Assembly (NCBI GenBank): GCA_963070105.1
Contig: OY718805.1
Coordinates: 3,840,001 to 3,904,000 of the forward strand
Direction of reading: 5' to 3'
Length of the DNA: 64,000 bases
From: Litomosoides sigmodontis
Lineage: Eukaryota; Nematoda; Chromadorea; Rhabditida; Onchocercidae
The position numbers and the translations under genes were made by a program. The notes below the pieces were generated by a model. That model was not told the origin of the DNA, searched no databases, and saw only the letters and a list, made by a program, of their open reading frames with translations. Below, piece after piece: positions 25,122 to 45,700 of this stretch (position 1 is the first letter of the stretch; each line of letters opens with the position of its first letter).

Positions 25122-28100
25122 GTATTATTACCTATATATTATTATATTATTACCAGCAGGATTAAAAAATTAGCAAAGTAAATTTTTGAGTTGATAGTAA
25201 GTTCTTCATATTATAATTTTAGGTTTATTTTTATTAATTCTCCACAGTAATCCATCCATCTTGTTTTATTTTTCTCTCTCTCTCATTATATTTTTCTCTC
25301 TCTCTCTTTACTTCTTGGTGATAAGGAGAAGTTGAGAAATGCTTTTTTGCTGCAAAGTCAAGTCATTCACCGATGATTCCATATGTTTTTTAAATAAATA
25401 TATATATACATATGTATATGTACATGTACCTATATATTTCCTTCCATGCTTGAAAATTTTGTTGTAATTCAAAATTTTATTAATATTTAATTTGTAATAA
25501 AGTGAAATTTCACGTATTGCAACACTTATTCATTTATATTTAGCTTGGAAAATGTTAAAATATCTGAATAGTGTTGAAATTCTTCTTTGAATTTGAAAAT
25601 TCATCAGTATTTAATTTAAAATATAATATGTCATTAATGAACATTATAGTCTTCATGCTTTTCATCCTGTAATATAAGTAAATCTCCACTTCTCTTTTCT
25701 CTCTCTCTCTCTCTTTCTCTCTCTTCTTCCCTTTCTTGCTCTTCCAGCCGCTATCCTCTGTAGAAATAGTACAAACCAGCGCTAACATGGCGAATCATCG
25801 CATCCTCTAAATTTTAAAAGCTAGTGAATTTCCCACTGCTTAATTTATCTTTGATTATGCGATATTCATCCTTTTCAATTCGTTAATTTTTTCCTTCCTA
25901 TACTGTCACTTTTTTTTTCAAATTTGACTTATGCGCAATGAAATCACCGAACCTTAATGTACTTTTAACTGTAAATTCTTTCTAGTATCATTATTAAACT
26001 CCTTTTTCTTCCTCCATCCCTTCCTCCCACCCTCTCTCTTTCTCTCTCCCTCTGTAAATTCCCTTTCTAAAATTACCAGTAAATTTATGAGTGCAATAGG
26101 GAAAATAAATTTCATTTTGTTTTTTCTATCTTTTTTTTTTGTGCAAATGTACAAATATGAGCAGAGCATTTGCATTGTTTCATAAAATTTTCTCCGATAA
26201 TCCAAAGGGGTGTTAATTCTGAAATATCTAATTGAAATTCGTGCAAAGGCTTTTTCAAATGATATCACCCAAATTTTGAATTGAATTCATGTCAATCAAT
26301 TTTTATGCAAAATTCATGCAGGAACTAGAAATCGTACACTTATTTTTCCAATTTCCAATTGTGATCAGCAATTCGTGTTATCACTTATTGTTTGCCTAGA
26401 AAAATCAAATTTTTTGCAGCTTTGAAGCTTGACTACCATCAAACTGATTGTCATTAACTTAGATTTTAAAAGGAATTAATAAAAACTTTTTAAATTCTGT
26501 GATTAAAATTTCTAAGACTCAAATCTGCACATGCCTGTAAGAATGATAGTTCGCTGATGCCTCTTGATTTTTCATATCAATCGTGTTATCACGCACCGAT
26601 TAGACGTGTGCTCTCACGCACAAGATTAGCATCTTCCGCCAGGTGCGCTTGTGCCTTCATCGGATATTTTGAGTTGAAAAATTTTCAACAACAATAAATT
26701 TCAATATTTTTGCATAGTCGCAGAGAATTTTCAATCGTAAAAGGATGTAAGCAAGGGCTTGCGAACTATGAAATACAACATGCAAATGTTTTTAATTTAG
26801 TTTTTAGTATAATTATTGCTCAATGCTCGATTTGCACATTTTTTTTAATTAAAAAAAATAATAAAAAAAACGAAGTGTATTCAATGAAGCTATAATGTTG
26901 CAATCGATTCATTCAATTATTACGCTAATATCCTGACATTTTGGATTTCAGGAAACTATTCAACCGGACATCTTCGGAGTTGCACTTTTTTTCCGGTCAA
27001 CTTATGTTCGCTTTCTCGCATAATAGGTAGGAGCATAACAGTGACGTTGCGAAATTTCATTTTTTTTTTAAAAAAAAAGAAGTTATCACTGAAATGGTTG
27101 AGCGTTTGATTTACTCACTTTGTTTTTTTTTTCTCCTTTAAACTGAAAATTGTACGCTTTCCATCAGTCCCTTTCCACTCCTTAAAATTTTAAAAATAAT
27201 TGAAGTTTAATAATGCAAATTTAACAGTACACCAATAAAATTTTTGTCCTAAATAAAATTTTAAAGTAGTACCTTTCGGACATTTCATCAATTTCTTGCA
27301 ATAAATGAAAAAAGTGAAAATTTATTGTTCTCTTAAATTGATTTCCAAAACATAGAAGAGCATTAGAATTGAATCAAGGAATGATTTGAAATAAATTGAG
27401 CAGTTGCGAAGTTTTAGTTCTAAAGTTTTCAATGCTTCATCTGTTATTTTTTTCAAATTTTTATGTGTTTAATAAAAAAAAACCAATTGTTTTTGATGTT
27501 ATCGTAAATTTTAAATGATAAATAAAATGATAAATAATTTTGTAGGAGGAAAATTTGAAATGAAACAAACAATAAGTCATTTTTAACTACTACCTGTTAT
27601 GTTTGATCAAACATCAGTTGCTATCAGAGAGATTTAACAAAATTCATTACACTGATATAACAGATAGGTAATAACTTTAACCATACATTTATCAGTCCTA
27701 CTGTAAATGCGAATAATATTTTCTAAAAAAGTGAAATTACTAATTTGAAAAGGAAAGTTCAACATTTGTGATTTACTACTCTTTTCATGTTAACTATGAA
27801 TTTTTCATTTCGATAAACACAATTTTTTTTCATTTAACTTCATCTTTGATATATGTTGGCTATTAGTGTCGCCAAGTTGGTCGTTGTTTTTTGTTGAAAT
27901 TATTTTCAATCGATCGAACTAGAATTAATGAAACAAAAATTTCAAATTCTCCCTTTGCATTTATGCTACAAACTTGTTTCACTTTATTTCAGTTATTTTC
28001 CGGATAGGTCATCAATTCGAAGTTTTTACCGTAGTTCATTAACTCCTTCTTAGTGCTACTGTAATTCATGGATTACCGAGGACAGTTTCTGGCGAATGTT

Positions 28101-29056
28101 TAAATAGCTACATGATACGTTTAAATTAAAATAATTTTGTTGTTAAAAATAAAATTAAAAAATCAAATTTAAAATCATCTATTCGCGAAATATTTCTGAA
28201 TAATTTTTATTTTCCTCTTAGAAACTTAACATTTCTGTGTAAAACATGCTTGCTGAAACACACATATCTCAAAAAATCTGAAATATCTATCATACAGGCA
28301 GCAAATGACGTAAGTGACGTTTAACATTTGCAAATGACGCTTTTTTCTCTTTCATTTTGCCGAATTTATCGTGTGTTATGCATAACAAATATTCAACAAT
28401 GTAATCGTATGATGCATTTTTTTTCATTTATTAAAATATTTACGATTAATTATTAAATGTAATGAAAAAGAAAGGCGAGAGAGGGAGAGGGAGAGAGAGA
28501 GAGAGGGACGAAATGGCGTTTTTTTCTCTTTCCCTAAAATTCTTCAAATGAATTATCGCTCACTGATGCATCGTCAAGTACTGACAGATAACGGAGGGTT
28601 AGTGGATTAAAGGATTCCAAGATGTGTTTAATCTTTTTCCTGTCGTTCTATAATGCTTTCCATCCTACCACTACCGATAGCACTGAGTGTTGTGAGCACT
28701 AATTCCGCCTATTCAACTTAGAAATAAACATCTCAAGTTAATTAGAATTCATTAATATTTGAGTGTTATGAATAATGCATGCATTTCCGCGGTGTAACTC
28801 ACATATGTGTTTGAGTAGAGTAGTAAGTAATCAAAAGTATGAAGTAATTTCTTGGCTAAAAATCAATAAGCGAAAATCGTTAATTCATTAATTCCTCTAA
28901 TCTACGCTCTTCAATGCTTGTATCTGAATATATCAATGAGAAGAAATGCAAAGTTAATCGGACTGGAAAGAAGTTACATGTAAATAAGATATGCTTGTCA
29001 TTAAAGAAAAAAATTAATTTCCGATATAATTACTGAATGATAAATCGTACTTTCAA

Positions 29057-29059
<3 letters not shown>

Positions 29060-29088
<29 letters not shown>
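29060..29088. repeat. (TA)n dinucleotide repeat
   Basis: About 14 uninterrupted TA units followed by a short (GT)n run. Confidence 0.85.
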
Positions 29089-29090
<2 letters not shown>

Positions 29091-31198
29091 CTGTGTGTGT
29101 GTGCAATTTTTGCTATAATAAAATTTTGAATTTGAAATTATTGATGAAATTTTAAACTTTCCTGGTTTTCATCAATTGTAATTTCTGGAGAATCATTTAA
29201 GTAGGCAAAGTTTGATATTCAATTTTACTACTTCCACAAAATGATGAAGTTTAACTTCATCCTTTCTACAAAAAATCATTTAAGTGAAGTAGGAAAATAA
29301 TTGTAGGCATTTAAAAAACAACAGATAAATGGAATAACTGATAATAAATAGAATATTTAGACAATAAATGAAATATTATAATAAATGGATTATAATAAAT
29401 AGAATATTTAAATAAATGGAATATTTAAACTACGGGAAATAATTAGCTAACAATTTAGCGTCTAATCAAATTATTTTATTAATGTGACCCATTTGGGCTT
29501 CACTAATAAGCTTTCACATTTAAGCTTCAATTTTAAGCTTCAGTGATATTTGACATGTTTGACAAATTTGAAATTGAATTGTCAAATTTAGTTGTTCGCA
29601 AGTTTGAAATGTCTACGTGTTCATCTGTCTACAAATGAGCTCATAAGATTTTATCCTAGAGAAATTCCAGAAAAATTACAATAGAGTAGGTGGAAGATTA
29701 CATTTGCTGAAAGTTTGAAATTAATACAAAAACTGTTAATTTGAAAATTAATATGAAATTGGCTCATTTAATAATCAGAATTTAATAACAATTTACAACT
29801 GCGTGAATTTCGTTTTTTTGGCTTTTGTCCTGAGCTCTGTGAATTAGGAAAATAAATAGCCCAATCACTTCAAGTGCTTTTTTGCTAGAGAAAATGCCTT
29901 CTTGAAAATTTCTACTAGTTTAATTAAAAAGAAAGAAATACATCTGTTGGATGAGAGCACAGGCCTAACCGATGATATTAGCTTCGTTCTTGGAACTATC
30001 CTTCTTGGAGAACATTTCCCTTCCCTCACTCTTTAAGTACATTTACAAGTACAGTGAATTTGCAGGCAGCACCAACTTATTCGCGCAGTTAACTTCCTTC
30101 CCTTTTAATGAATAGTTTTTTGAATAATTTTTATTGATAAATTGCGGACAATTAATATAAATTAATTCGCAGTCATTTGACTAATTTGGGATGATAACAA
30201 TTAGTAATGCTTGAAATTTATTTTCAGAATGAAATTCATCATTGCTCTCATACCGGTTGACAAATTGCAGTAATTATTGGTAAGGAATTAATTATTCATT
30301 TCAATCCCTCATTGAAACAAACTGAGTAATTTTTGTCTTTTTTTTTGCTCCCTGGATACATTGCTTTTAGTGAATTAGAAAGTTCAGTTGAATTGAACAT
30401 TTTAAAACGAGATTAGTAGAAATGACTCATCGTAAAATATTAGCTATTTCTTAATTAAATCTAAATTCACAATCTACGCTTCCATATACCGAAAGCTCCG
30501 TCTAAAATTCATTAGACTTAATTAAATGCTATCTTTCCTACTGACTTAGTGCTATTACTTAGCGCATTTCGACGAGTCAGTAACGAAACATTTCTAAATC
30601 AAAAAATAAAACTCTTTCCACTCACAATTTATCAGAGAAAAGAAGCCGCTGAAAGCAATCATTTCGATTGCACTTGTCGTTTGTTTCAACTATCCGAGAA
30701 GCGCTTGCATAAATTGTTTGAATTTCGAATTACTCGCTATTTAAGCATTATCAAAATTATCTAAAATTATCACACATTTCCATTTCATTTTACAAATTTC
30801 ACTAGTAATTCCCTTTGAACTTTCTGTTAAATAACACTCATTGCAGATTTTTTTTTTGAAATGTCTTCTAATTGAGCGAAATCATATAATAATAATTTAT
30901 TATGATTTTTTACAGCATTTTTACGTCATGTTTTGCGGTGTTTTTTACAGTATTTTCCATCGCAGTTGTAATTATTTAATTATTTCACTTTAATCAACTG
31001 ATTTATATGCCAAAAAATGCAACTGATATTATTGTGCCTTTTTTCCTCACAACGGAGCAATCATTTATACTTTTGCAAGAAATTGATTAAATTTTATTTT
31101 TGTAGCAGAAAATAATTGCAATTAACCTTTCCAAAATCACCTCTTCCACTTCTCCCTCCTCTTTGTTTATTTCTCTTTTTCTTTCCTGCTCTCTCTTC

Positions 31199-31226
31199 CT
31201 CTCTCTCTCTCTCTCTCTCTCTCTCC
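31199..31226. repeat. (CT)n tract
   Basis: About 14 CT units in a longer pyrimidine-rich stretch. Similar CT/GA tracts are scattered across the window and look like ordinary microsatellites. Confidence 0.8.
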
Positions 31227-32270
31227 TTCATACTTCGGCTGGGTGAAACAGTTAGTGTAGATGGAAGAGTTGATATTTTTGAAAAATCTCAACAAAGCAG
31301 TCGCTCTTCCTACAACGTTGCATCATTGCCATTCACATGAATAATATTAAACCAAATATTTTTGACGGTTTCTTTCATCTAATTATATATTTCAAATTAA
31401 GCTTTTGATTTTTCCACTAACCAAAATATTTCAATGGTGAAACTCCCTCTCTTTCTCTCCTCTTTCTTTCTTTCTCTCTCTTTCTCTCTCGCTCCCTCTC
31501 CAATTAATAATCCGCTGTACAACTCCTCTTATTGCATCAATTTGAACTGATTAAACGATGCAAATGATTTTTCTTCTTCGATTGCTTCTGATATGACAAG
31601 AATGAACGAAATATTTTTCAATTCTTTCTCATTTAAAATCATTCTAGAAACACTGACGGAGCAATTTTAGTTCGAAACACTCAAAAATGATTGAAATAAA
31701 CTTATACGAAAGCATATTACTTAAAAATCAAATTTTCTAGCAATGCTGATGAAGAAAGATGCTGCAAAATCATCATGCCAACTCGTTTTTCATGATAATT
31801 GAAAGTTAATATTCAATCTAAGTGTTGTGCAAAGCTAGTTGTTCAGTTTTGAATAATTCACACCTAACTGTTTTTTTTTGAAATTTCAACGATAAACGAA
31901 ATGTGATGATGATGATGATGATGATGATGTGATGTGATGTTCAGCGTTATGGAAAGAAGCAGTTAATTTTGCTCTGAATCTTTTATAAATTTCTTTCAAC
32001 CATTCCTTCTCTCTGGCTCGCTCCCTTTTGCTCTCTTCCCCCTCTCTCTCTCTCTCTCTTTCTCTCTTTGTCTTCCTCTTTTCATATTAACTAACTGAGC
32101 AAATTTTTTGTCTATTGATTGTTTGAAATTTTTTGCACTTTTAAATTATTTTTCTTTTTAAAAATTAATTCGTCATTTCGATGCTTTTTAAATGAGATGT
32201 CGTAGGTTCGTTTGATTGAATTATTCACCTCAGTGCGAATATAATTACATTACACTCCGTTTACGTACAG

Positions 32271-32386
32271 TGTCGCCAGCTCGTCCGGACGATTGCTATG
32301 CAAGAAATTTTCAGTGGATATTGTTGGTGGATTGCTCCTTTCGGACAATGGTATCGATCAGTGCAGATACTTCAACGCTGATAAAG
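32271..32386 (+). other. Possible 5' exon of the potassium-channel gene
   Basis: A TTTACGTACAG acceptor is followed by about 115 nt that are open in more than one frame and end at a plausible donor (GATAAA|GTAGGA). One frame reads SSSGRLLCKKFSVDIVGG and continues to FNADK. GC is higher than in the flanks. The phase does not join directly to the next confident exon at 35140, which needs two bases of a codon. It may be an exon of another gene, or non-coding. Confidence 0.2.
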
Positions 32387-35139
32387 TAGGACTCATAAGC
32401 TGCTTGCATTTCAAAGCTATTAAATTATTTGATGCTAAATTGAAATTTACGCTACGCTACCCTCAGCTGCTTCTCCTTCTGATTAACCATTGCTACATAT
32501 ATTTTAAATAGATTTACACTTTAAAAAAAATTGACATTAAAAGAAAATTGATATAATTAGCTTATTCAGTGAATGCACTGATAATTCTTTCTTATAATTG
32601 GAAATATTTCTACTGTAAAGCAATGGGTGTACGCATCAAATAGCAAGTAAGGAAATTTTGAAGTTAAAATAAGTCGTTTTACGTCAAAAGTTTACAATTA
32701 TGATTTTTGCATCATAATGCTTTACAGAATACCTTTTAAGTGGAAAACTTAACTTTCATATTGGAGAAATTTACCCAAATGTAACTCACTTCTAGCAGTA
32801 GCAGTAATAAATTTAATCAAATTACACACCTGTAAATGACCTTTTTCTTTTGCTTTTATTGATTTCACATTATTTTTTCTTTTTTTTGCATCTGTTTCCG
32901 CTAAAATCGACAACGAAGAAAAAACGGAAAAAAACTGCTGCAATGTATCAAATAGGTCTCACGCAGATAGAATTGGCTGTCATAGAAGGTAGTAGCTAAG
33001 GTATACATGGAACTGTTGAGGTAAGTTATCAAGCGAATTTAAAACTGACATATCATTACCCTTTTGCCAAGAAATTATCAGTACAGTTAGTGACAAACAG
33101 TACTTGAAGCATGCAACCGTGAAAGTACCGGTGAATTAACTTTGAGTAAAAGTTTAGTTAAAATTTCACTACTGCTTGCACACGGAAATATGAACTGCTA
33201 GGCTTATTTGTTGAAATGGAACTATTTTCTTTTGCATTACTTTTTCCAACTCTTTTATTTTACTTTTTAGTAAAACGAAAAGGAAGAAAATGGTAGCAAT
33301 TTGAAAGTGGCATAATTTATTCGTGTTTCAAAAAAAGAAAAGTTGACTGCATGAATCTCACAGGATTTTATGATAGCATTTTTAAGCAGATTTAATTTTG
33401 GTATTGAATTTTTTTTCGTTCACCTCTAATTTCTAAGATATCGATGAAATATAGGGATGGAAATACTGTGAGTATCATGTTGCAAGCATACATCATTGAT
33501 CATTAATTAATGCTTGCATCACACCACTTAACTAGTGCAATTTTGATATTAAATTAAACTTTGCAAGTGTTGTTTAAAATGATGAAATTCAGGATGAGCA
33601 CATAATGCTTAATGGAAATTTTTCACTAAGTGTGTCGAATAGTTGAAAGTGAGGGATACGGCAGTGTTCGGTGACAGATTAAGACACTTCTGAGGAAGAA
33701 AAATATTTCATTCAGTTCAGTCAACACTCATTAGTACTTTTAATCTTTTATTTTCAAATAATATCAAAAGCATTTCCATTTTCCTTTTTTGAGACTAATA
33801 TTTGTGATAAATGAAAGTAACAGTGTTTGGTAAACTGTTCAATCCTTTATGACCTAATTTATACTCGTACTTTTAGCGCCTTTATGCTATCATAAATAGG
33901 AATATTCGAAATCTATTATTTTAATAAAAGTATTAGCACTATGAAATGAAAAAAAAACAACAACAGCTTTATTGTTGGATTAATTTTTTCAATCTCGCCC
34001 TATCTTTTTGTTAGAATTTTTTTTTAAAGTGAATAATGCAGGATGATTGGAAACTGCGAGAGAAACCAGAAAGTTTACTGTAACTGAAAAGTGTGGAAAA
34101 TTACTTTTGAAATCTTCTATGATAAAGTAAATAAATAGATTTATAGCTCAAACAAAATATTCTTTAACAATGTTGAAAATTGTCAAATTTTTTTCAATCT
34201 TAAATGGCACTGAACTGATGTACTCGTTACCATTTTAGCCGTTAAGTGCAGAGGATTTATATCGCTTTTGATTATCATCAGCTAGTTAGTTATTTGATAA
34301 TTTTAAATTTAATGGCAATACTTGTGAAGTTAAATTCTTAACATGTATGGTTGAATGTGTATGTGCCTGTTGTTTTAGGCATTTAAGCTATTCACTCTAA
34401 TTAGGCATGCTTCAATGCACCCGCCAAATAATATATATACTATTAATTAGGTTCTCAATTATCATTCTGTCCTTCTGCTTGTTGGAGTATTCATTCTATA
34501 TGAAAACAAGAATTTTTTAGATTAAATTTTATTTATTAGTCGTTACTAGCAAATACACTGGGAACAAATCAATTTTACAATAAGTGAGGCAAAGAGCAGT
34601 GGTGAGATTACTGTACAGAAGTTACCCTCATATAATCTCTACCGTATGCAATTGAAATGGAAACATTTTAAAACACAATTTAAGTAATTTTTCTGTTCTC
34701 AAATGGGGAAAAGTGCTTTCCTTTACTATTTTATTGATGCAAGCAGTAAATCTTACTCTTCTCTTTCTGTGCAAAAAAAAAAATTCTCTCTCATTAATTA
34801 GGCCGAAGCAACGAAGACATGTCGGATCCTTTGAAATTTATCGATATTAACCGGATGAGATGGACATTTCCAGCAATTTGATGAAATCGACTTCATTTAA
34901 TCAATTTTTTAATCAAAGCATATAATCAATTTTTTGTTTAATTTATCCAATGCTTGTCAAATCAAAATATCAAAAGCTAACGCTAGCATGGAGAATCTTT
35001 TCCTTGTTTTTCAAATTATAAATGCAAAAAAATTAATTGGAGGAAAAAAGACTACAAAATAGAAGAAATGAATGTTGCGTGTTTAATTTAATAAATTTAA
35101 ATTTTTATCAAAAAATTTTAACATTTGCTATGCTTCTAG

Positions 35140-41597
<6,458 letters not shown>

Positions 41598-42723
41598 CAA
41601 TTAAGCAATGAAGCGGCTTGCACAAATAGTTTCTGTTTTATAGGACATTCCGCTTCATTGACAACTTTCTCGACATCTGCTACATCATCGTATTGAGACG
41701 ACCAATTAAATGATTCGAAATTGGTCAGCTAAAACTTACTCAGCTTTTCCATTAGGAAAATTCGTACTTTTAACACTGACATGGGTAATGCGGGACAAAT
41801 AAAAAAGGCTTCAAAAGCACCCGCCCATCCTCTCTGAATGTTTTTATTTTCCAAAAATTTCTTCAATTTTACATTTTTATCATTTTCGAAACTTACTTCT
41901 TGTTTCGTCTCAAAAATTTCTTCTCCTCTTTTTTATGCACGGAAATTAACTCTAAAAAAAATGATACATATTAACAAACAACAAATGTTTTACTCCATTC
42001 CGAACTGTGACCATTGTGAACTTTGTTTTTATGTATATTTTGCTGCTCTTGTTGCTCATAACGTTTATCGTTAACGAAAATATCTTGCATGTATAGCTAA
42101 TGCAATGTGTAAGCTCTTCTATTTCAAATGACAAACGAAATAAGTTAAAGAGAAATTGAGAACAATAGAAATAATCATTTCGACCACATTTTCCAACTAA
42201 GAAAAAGAAGATAATTTCTAATTTGAAGTACGTCTTCTCTCTATCAGATAGATGCCCAAACTAGAATATCTATGGTGCTGAATACCCGTTGCATGTCTGG
42301 TGCTGTAGTATGAAGCACAATTTTGAAAGGTAATTTTTATATTCATATAACAAACTTTCCGTAATTTGTATAAATGTTCCGCAATTTTACAAATTCGAAA
42401 GCAATTTTACAAATTCGAATGCGGTAAAGGCAAATGAAAGAGCATTTTAAATGGCTGAGATTTTTACAAGCCTACTACACTTGAAACTGGCTACATTTAA
42501 TAAATATATTACGCACAATCCACCAATATGTAAATGAATGAAGATATCATCGCAGCAACTTAAGACTCAAAAGTCATAGACTACAATAAACAGTTAGTTT
42601 AGAATACTTTTTAAGATACGTCAATGTACAAAAAAGTATCACATATTAATTTTCGGAAAACAATTTTCTTCACAGTACACTGTTCTGCTAAGCTCCCACT
42701 TTTACTAAGTGAAGGTAACTTTG
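41598..42723. other. Tail-to-tail intergenic region between the channel and zinc-finger genes
   Basis: The potassium channel (plus) and the six-finger protein (minus) converge here. About 1.1 kb should hold both 3'UTRs. I see no further coding frame. Confidence 0.6.
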
Positions 42724-45700
42724 TCATATCAAAAAACTAGTTTTTGAATCTCCCACGGAACAATAGCCAATACTGGGTAGTGGTGAAATTGTTTCTTTAT
42801 TAGTAATTACAATAAGGGATGGAGAAATTCCCGATGTTCTTGAATCACCATCTAACTCAGGACACAATATCCTGGGAGAACAACCCACATTACTATCAAG
42901 ATGTTGCGCACTATGTGGAATTGAAATTGTAGGAACTGCTGTTAGTTCATTAAACGCATTCCCTTGAACTTGAAAATGACAGTTTTGAGAATTATCCACC
43001 AAACTGCCATCACTAAATGTTACAGCTGGAAGAGAGAGATTTGTAGAACTCGTTTCTACATTAACCACATTTTCCGATGGTAGGGATAGATCATTCTGCA
43101 GTACTTTATCTTCTGTAGGATCGGGAACATTCACTACAGAAAAGTCTGGCTCACTCGACTGTGTGCTAGAATAATATTTATCATCTCTGGGCGGCATTTG
43201 TGTGCCTGATATGAGCAAAGGATTCAGGATATCATTGTCCACCACATTGTTTGCCACGAAGTCAGCGGTTGATTCCACTCCAGAACTTGGGGATATTTGC
43301 TGTGAGTTCACGTCATCCACAAGTAGAAATTGCTAAAAATACATAATGCTAAAAATTCACAACCGAAACAAGGAATTGGTTCAACACTTTAGACTGTAGT
43401 CAGAAGACAAATTCAGAGAATAACAAATAAATTTCTATAAAATCACATTTCTGAACATCGAAGACTGTAACAACTAACCATTCCACCATCTACGTTTCTC
43501 CCAATTTGCTGCTTCAACTGCATGAAATCTCTAGCTGTTAGAGCAATCTGCTGTACACCTCCTTCTGTCGATTCACCTGTTTGTACTTCTCGTAAAACAA
43601 CTTCATTCCTTTGGTCTAGAGACAAATAATATAAAAAATTCAACAAATTACCTGATTTCATCAAAACTATATGCAATAATTTTAATTTCCAAGACCTAAT
43701 TTTATAAATAATCAAGTCATATTCCACAATACTGGAGTTCTCCTTTTGTTCATCTCTAACACTCAGCAAGTGTAACACCATTAAAAAATTAGAACTTGCA
43801 TTAGCAACGTCGATAAAATGTCCTTTTATTCTAGAATTTTAATAACTATTACCTTGTCATATTAAAAAGACTCAACTTCATAAACATTCGTAATTTTTTA
43901 ATTTACAAGTGACTAATTATTTCTAACTTATTCATCTAACAACAATTTCATATGTTATTTTCTATAATAGCTTCAGACTTTTTTCAAAAATCAATTGCAC
44001 TGAAAAGCAGAAAGAATGATACCAGGATCGCCTTCCTCTGCCATCAAAATATATAATTCATCATCTCGGACTTCGTCAGGATTGACTAACTGTACCATTT
44101 GTCCCGCACTTATTAACCCCCTTCTATTTGTTTCATCCATAGCAATTACTTGTTCTCTACTATTAATCGAATGATTTTGCGAACTATTGTATTCAAAGAC
44201 CGGTTGATGACAAGTTTTTCTATGGTGGATAAAACGATATCTGAAAATTAATAATTGAAGCATAATGTCATGTCTTAAAAAATGAATGGATATTAATAGC
44301 TCGGATTATCCGTCAAGAAAACAAACCTGTCTTGGAAAGAAAAGCAGCAGCACCACCAAGTCACTTTTCCACGATCCATGTCCACACCAATATCAGGCAA
44401 ACCTTTCACTTCAATTACCGCTGAGAAGCAGTTCCTGTTATGTACACGTTGCATGTGACGTATAAGCAATGACGGCTTTACAATAGTCAGGCCGCATTCG
44501 CTACATTTCGCTCTAAATTAAGTCAAATCACTGACCGTAAAGAAATGCTAAACAGATACCAGCAATATATTAACAGATATATATTGCAAGTACTTAGAAT
44601 GACATAGATCAAAATTATAAACCTGATGCCAATTCAAAACCTAAGATAATTGCTCACATGCATGGATTCTCGTCCAGCATTGATGAACGATTTCCTGAAG
44701 AAGTATCTGCAGAACTACTCCTAGAGAACATTCCTTTTTCTGCTGAATTATCATCAGCAATCAATTTCATAGCATCTTTTTGCGAATTGCTTCTTGTACT
44801 GATGGATGATTTTCGCGGTCGACTACATGATAAACTGTGTACATCCTTTTTGTGCTCATTCAGTTCATTCACTGACAAACATACATCACCACACCATCTG
44901 CATACATATCTGAAGAGTTAAGGTTTTGTTTTAATATAAGTTTTTTAACTCGAGCATTCCTGTATTAAACAATAAAACCTTTTTACAGTTAAACGTGTTG
45001 TCACAATTTTCGATGAAAAAGAGTGCCACACATAACATTTCAATATATCCTCGCTTCGATCTTTTAATAGTGTGATAACAACAGTCTCAAAATTTCAAAA
45101 ATAACTGCTACAGTCATGAGAGATTGGATAATAATACGATGACTTTATTGAAACACACTTGCAGATTGCTTAAATAATAATGCAGAAATAATTAAAAAAT
45201 TAATGTACTTACTTTCGTTTTCTAAAGTGTGATGACTCTTTGTGCAGCATCAAATTTTTCTCATTGACAAAAACCAAGTGACATTGATAGCAAGTGCAAC
45301 GTGCAACGTACTGCAATACGTAATAATCTAAACGAAAAGACAATGCAATACCTCCAGTGTTTCCGAAACGACTAATAGAACTCTTCGTCAATTTCTTTGA
45401 TTAAGTAAAATTGAAGGAAAATGTGAAGCCTAACTTACTGAAGGACCAAAATTTGCCAATAGTTGTTGCCTTAAATCGTCATTTTTATGGTGTGCACGTA
45501 AATGATCAGCCATAAATTCGCAATTAGAATCAAAACTAAGACCACAAATATGACAGCTCAAAAGAGATATGGTAGGACGATCTTCGGATCGCAGACTTTC
45601 TAAAAAATATATCAATAAAGGGATTTAAGAAGTCTGAATTATTTGTGCAAAAAGCCCAAGTTTCTAAGTCCCTAAGCAGCAGGGGTTTAAAGAATTCGAT

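Larger units (their letters stand above)
25122..32270. other. Seven-kilobase AT-rich region without a recognised gene
   Basis: No frame on either strand has recognisable domain content or a phase-matched partner. It contains CT tracts near 25265-25310, 25700-25728, 26030-26055 and 31199-31226, a GA tract near 28478-28506, a TA repeat at 29060-29088 and a GAT repeat near 31905-31929. It could be intergenic DNA or a very long first intron of the potassium-channel gene. Confidence 0.5.

Noticed and set aside
34802..34882. Short frame starting MSDPLKFIDINRMR
   Set aside because: It ends in a stop within 20 codons and has no GT donor joining it to the next potassium-channel exon.
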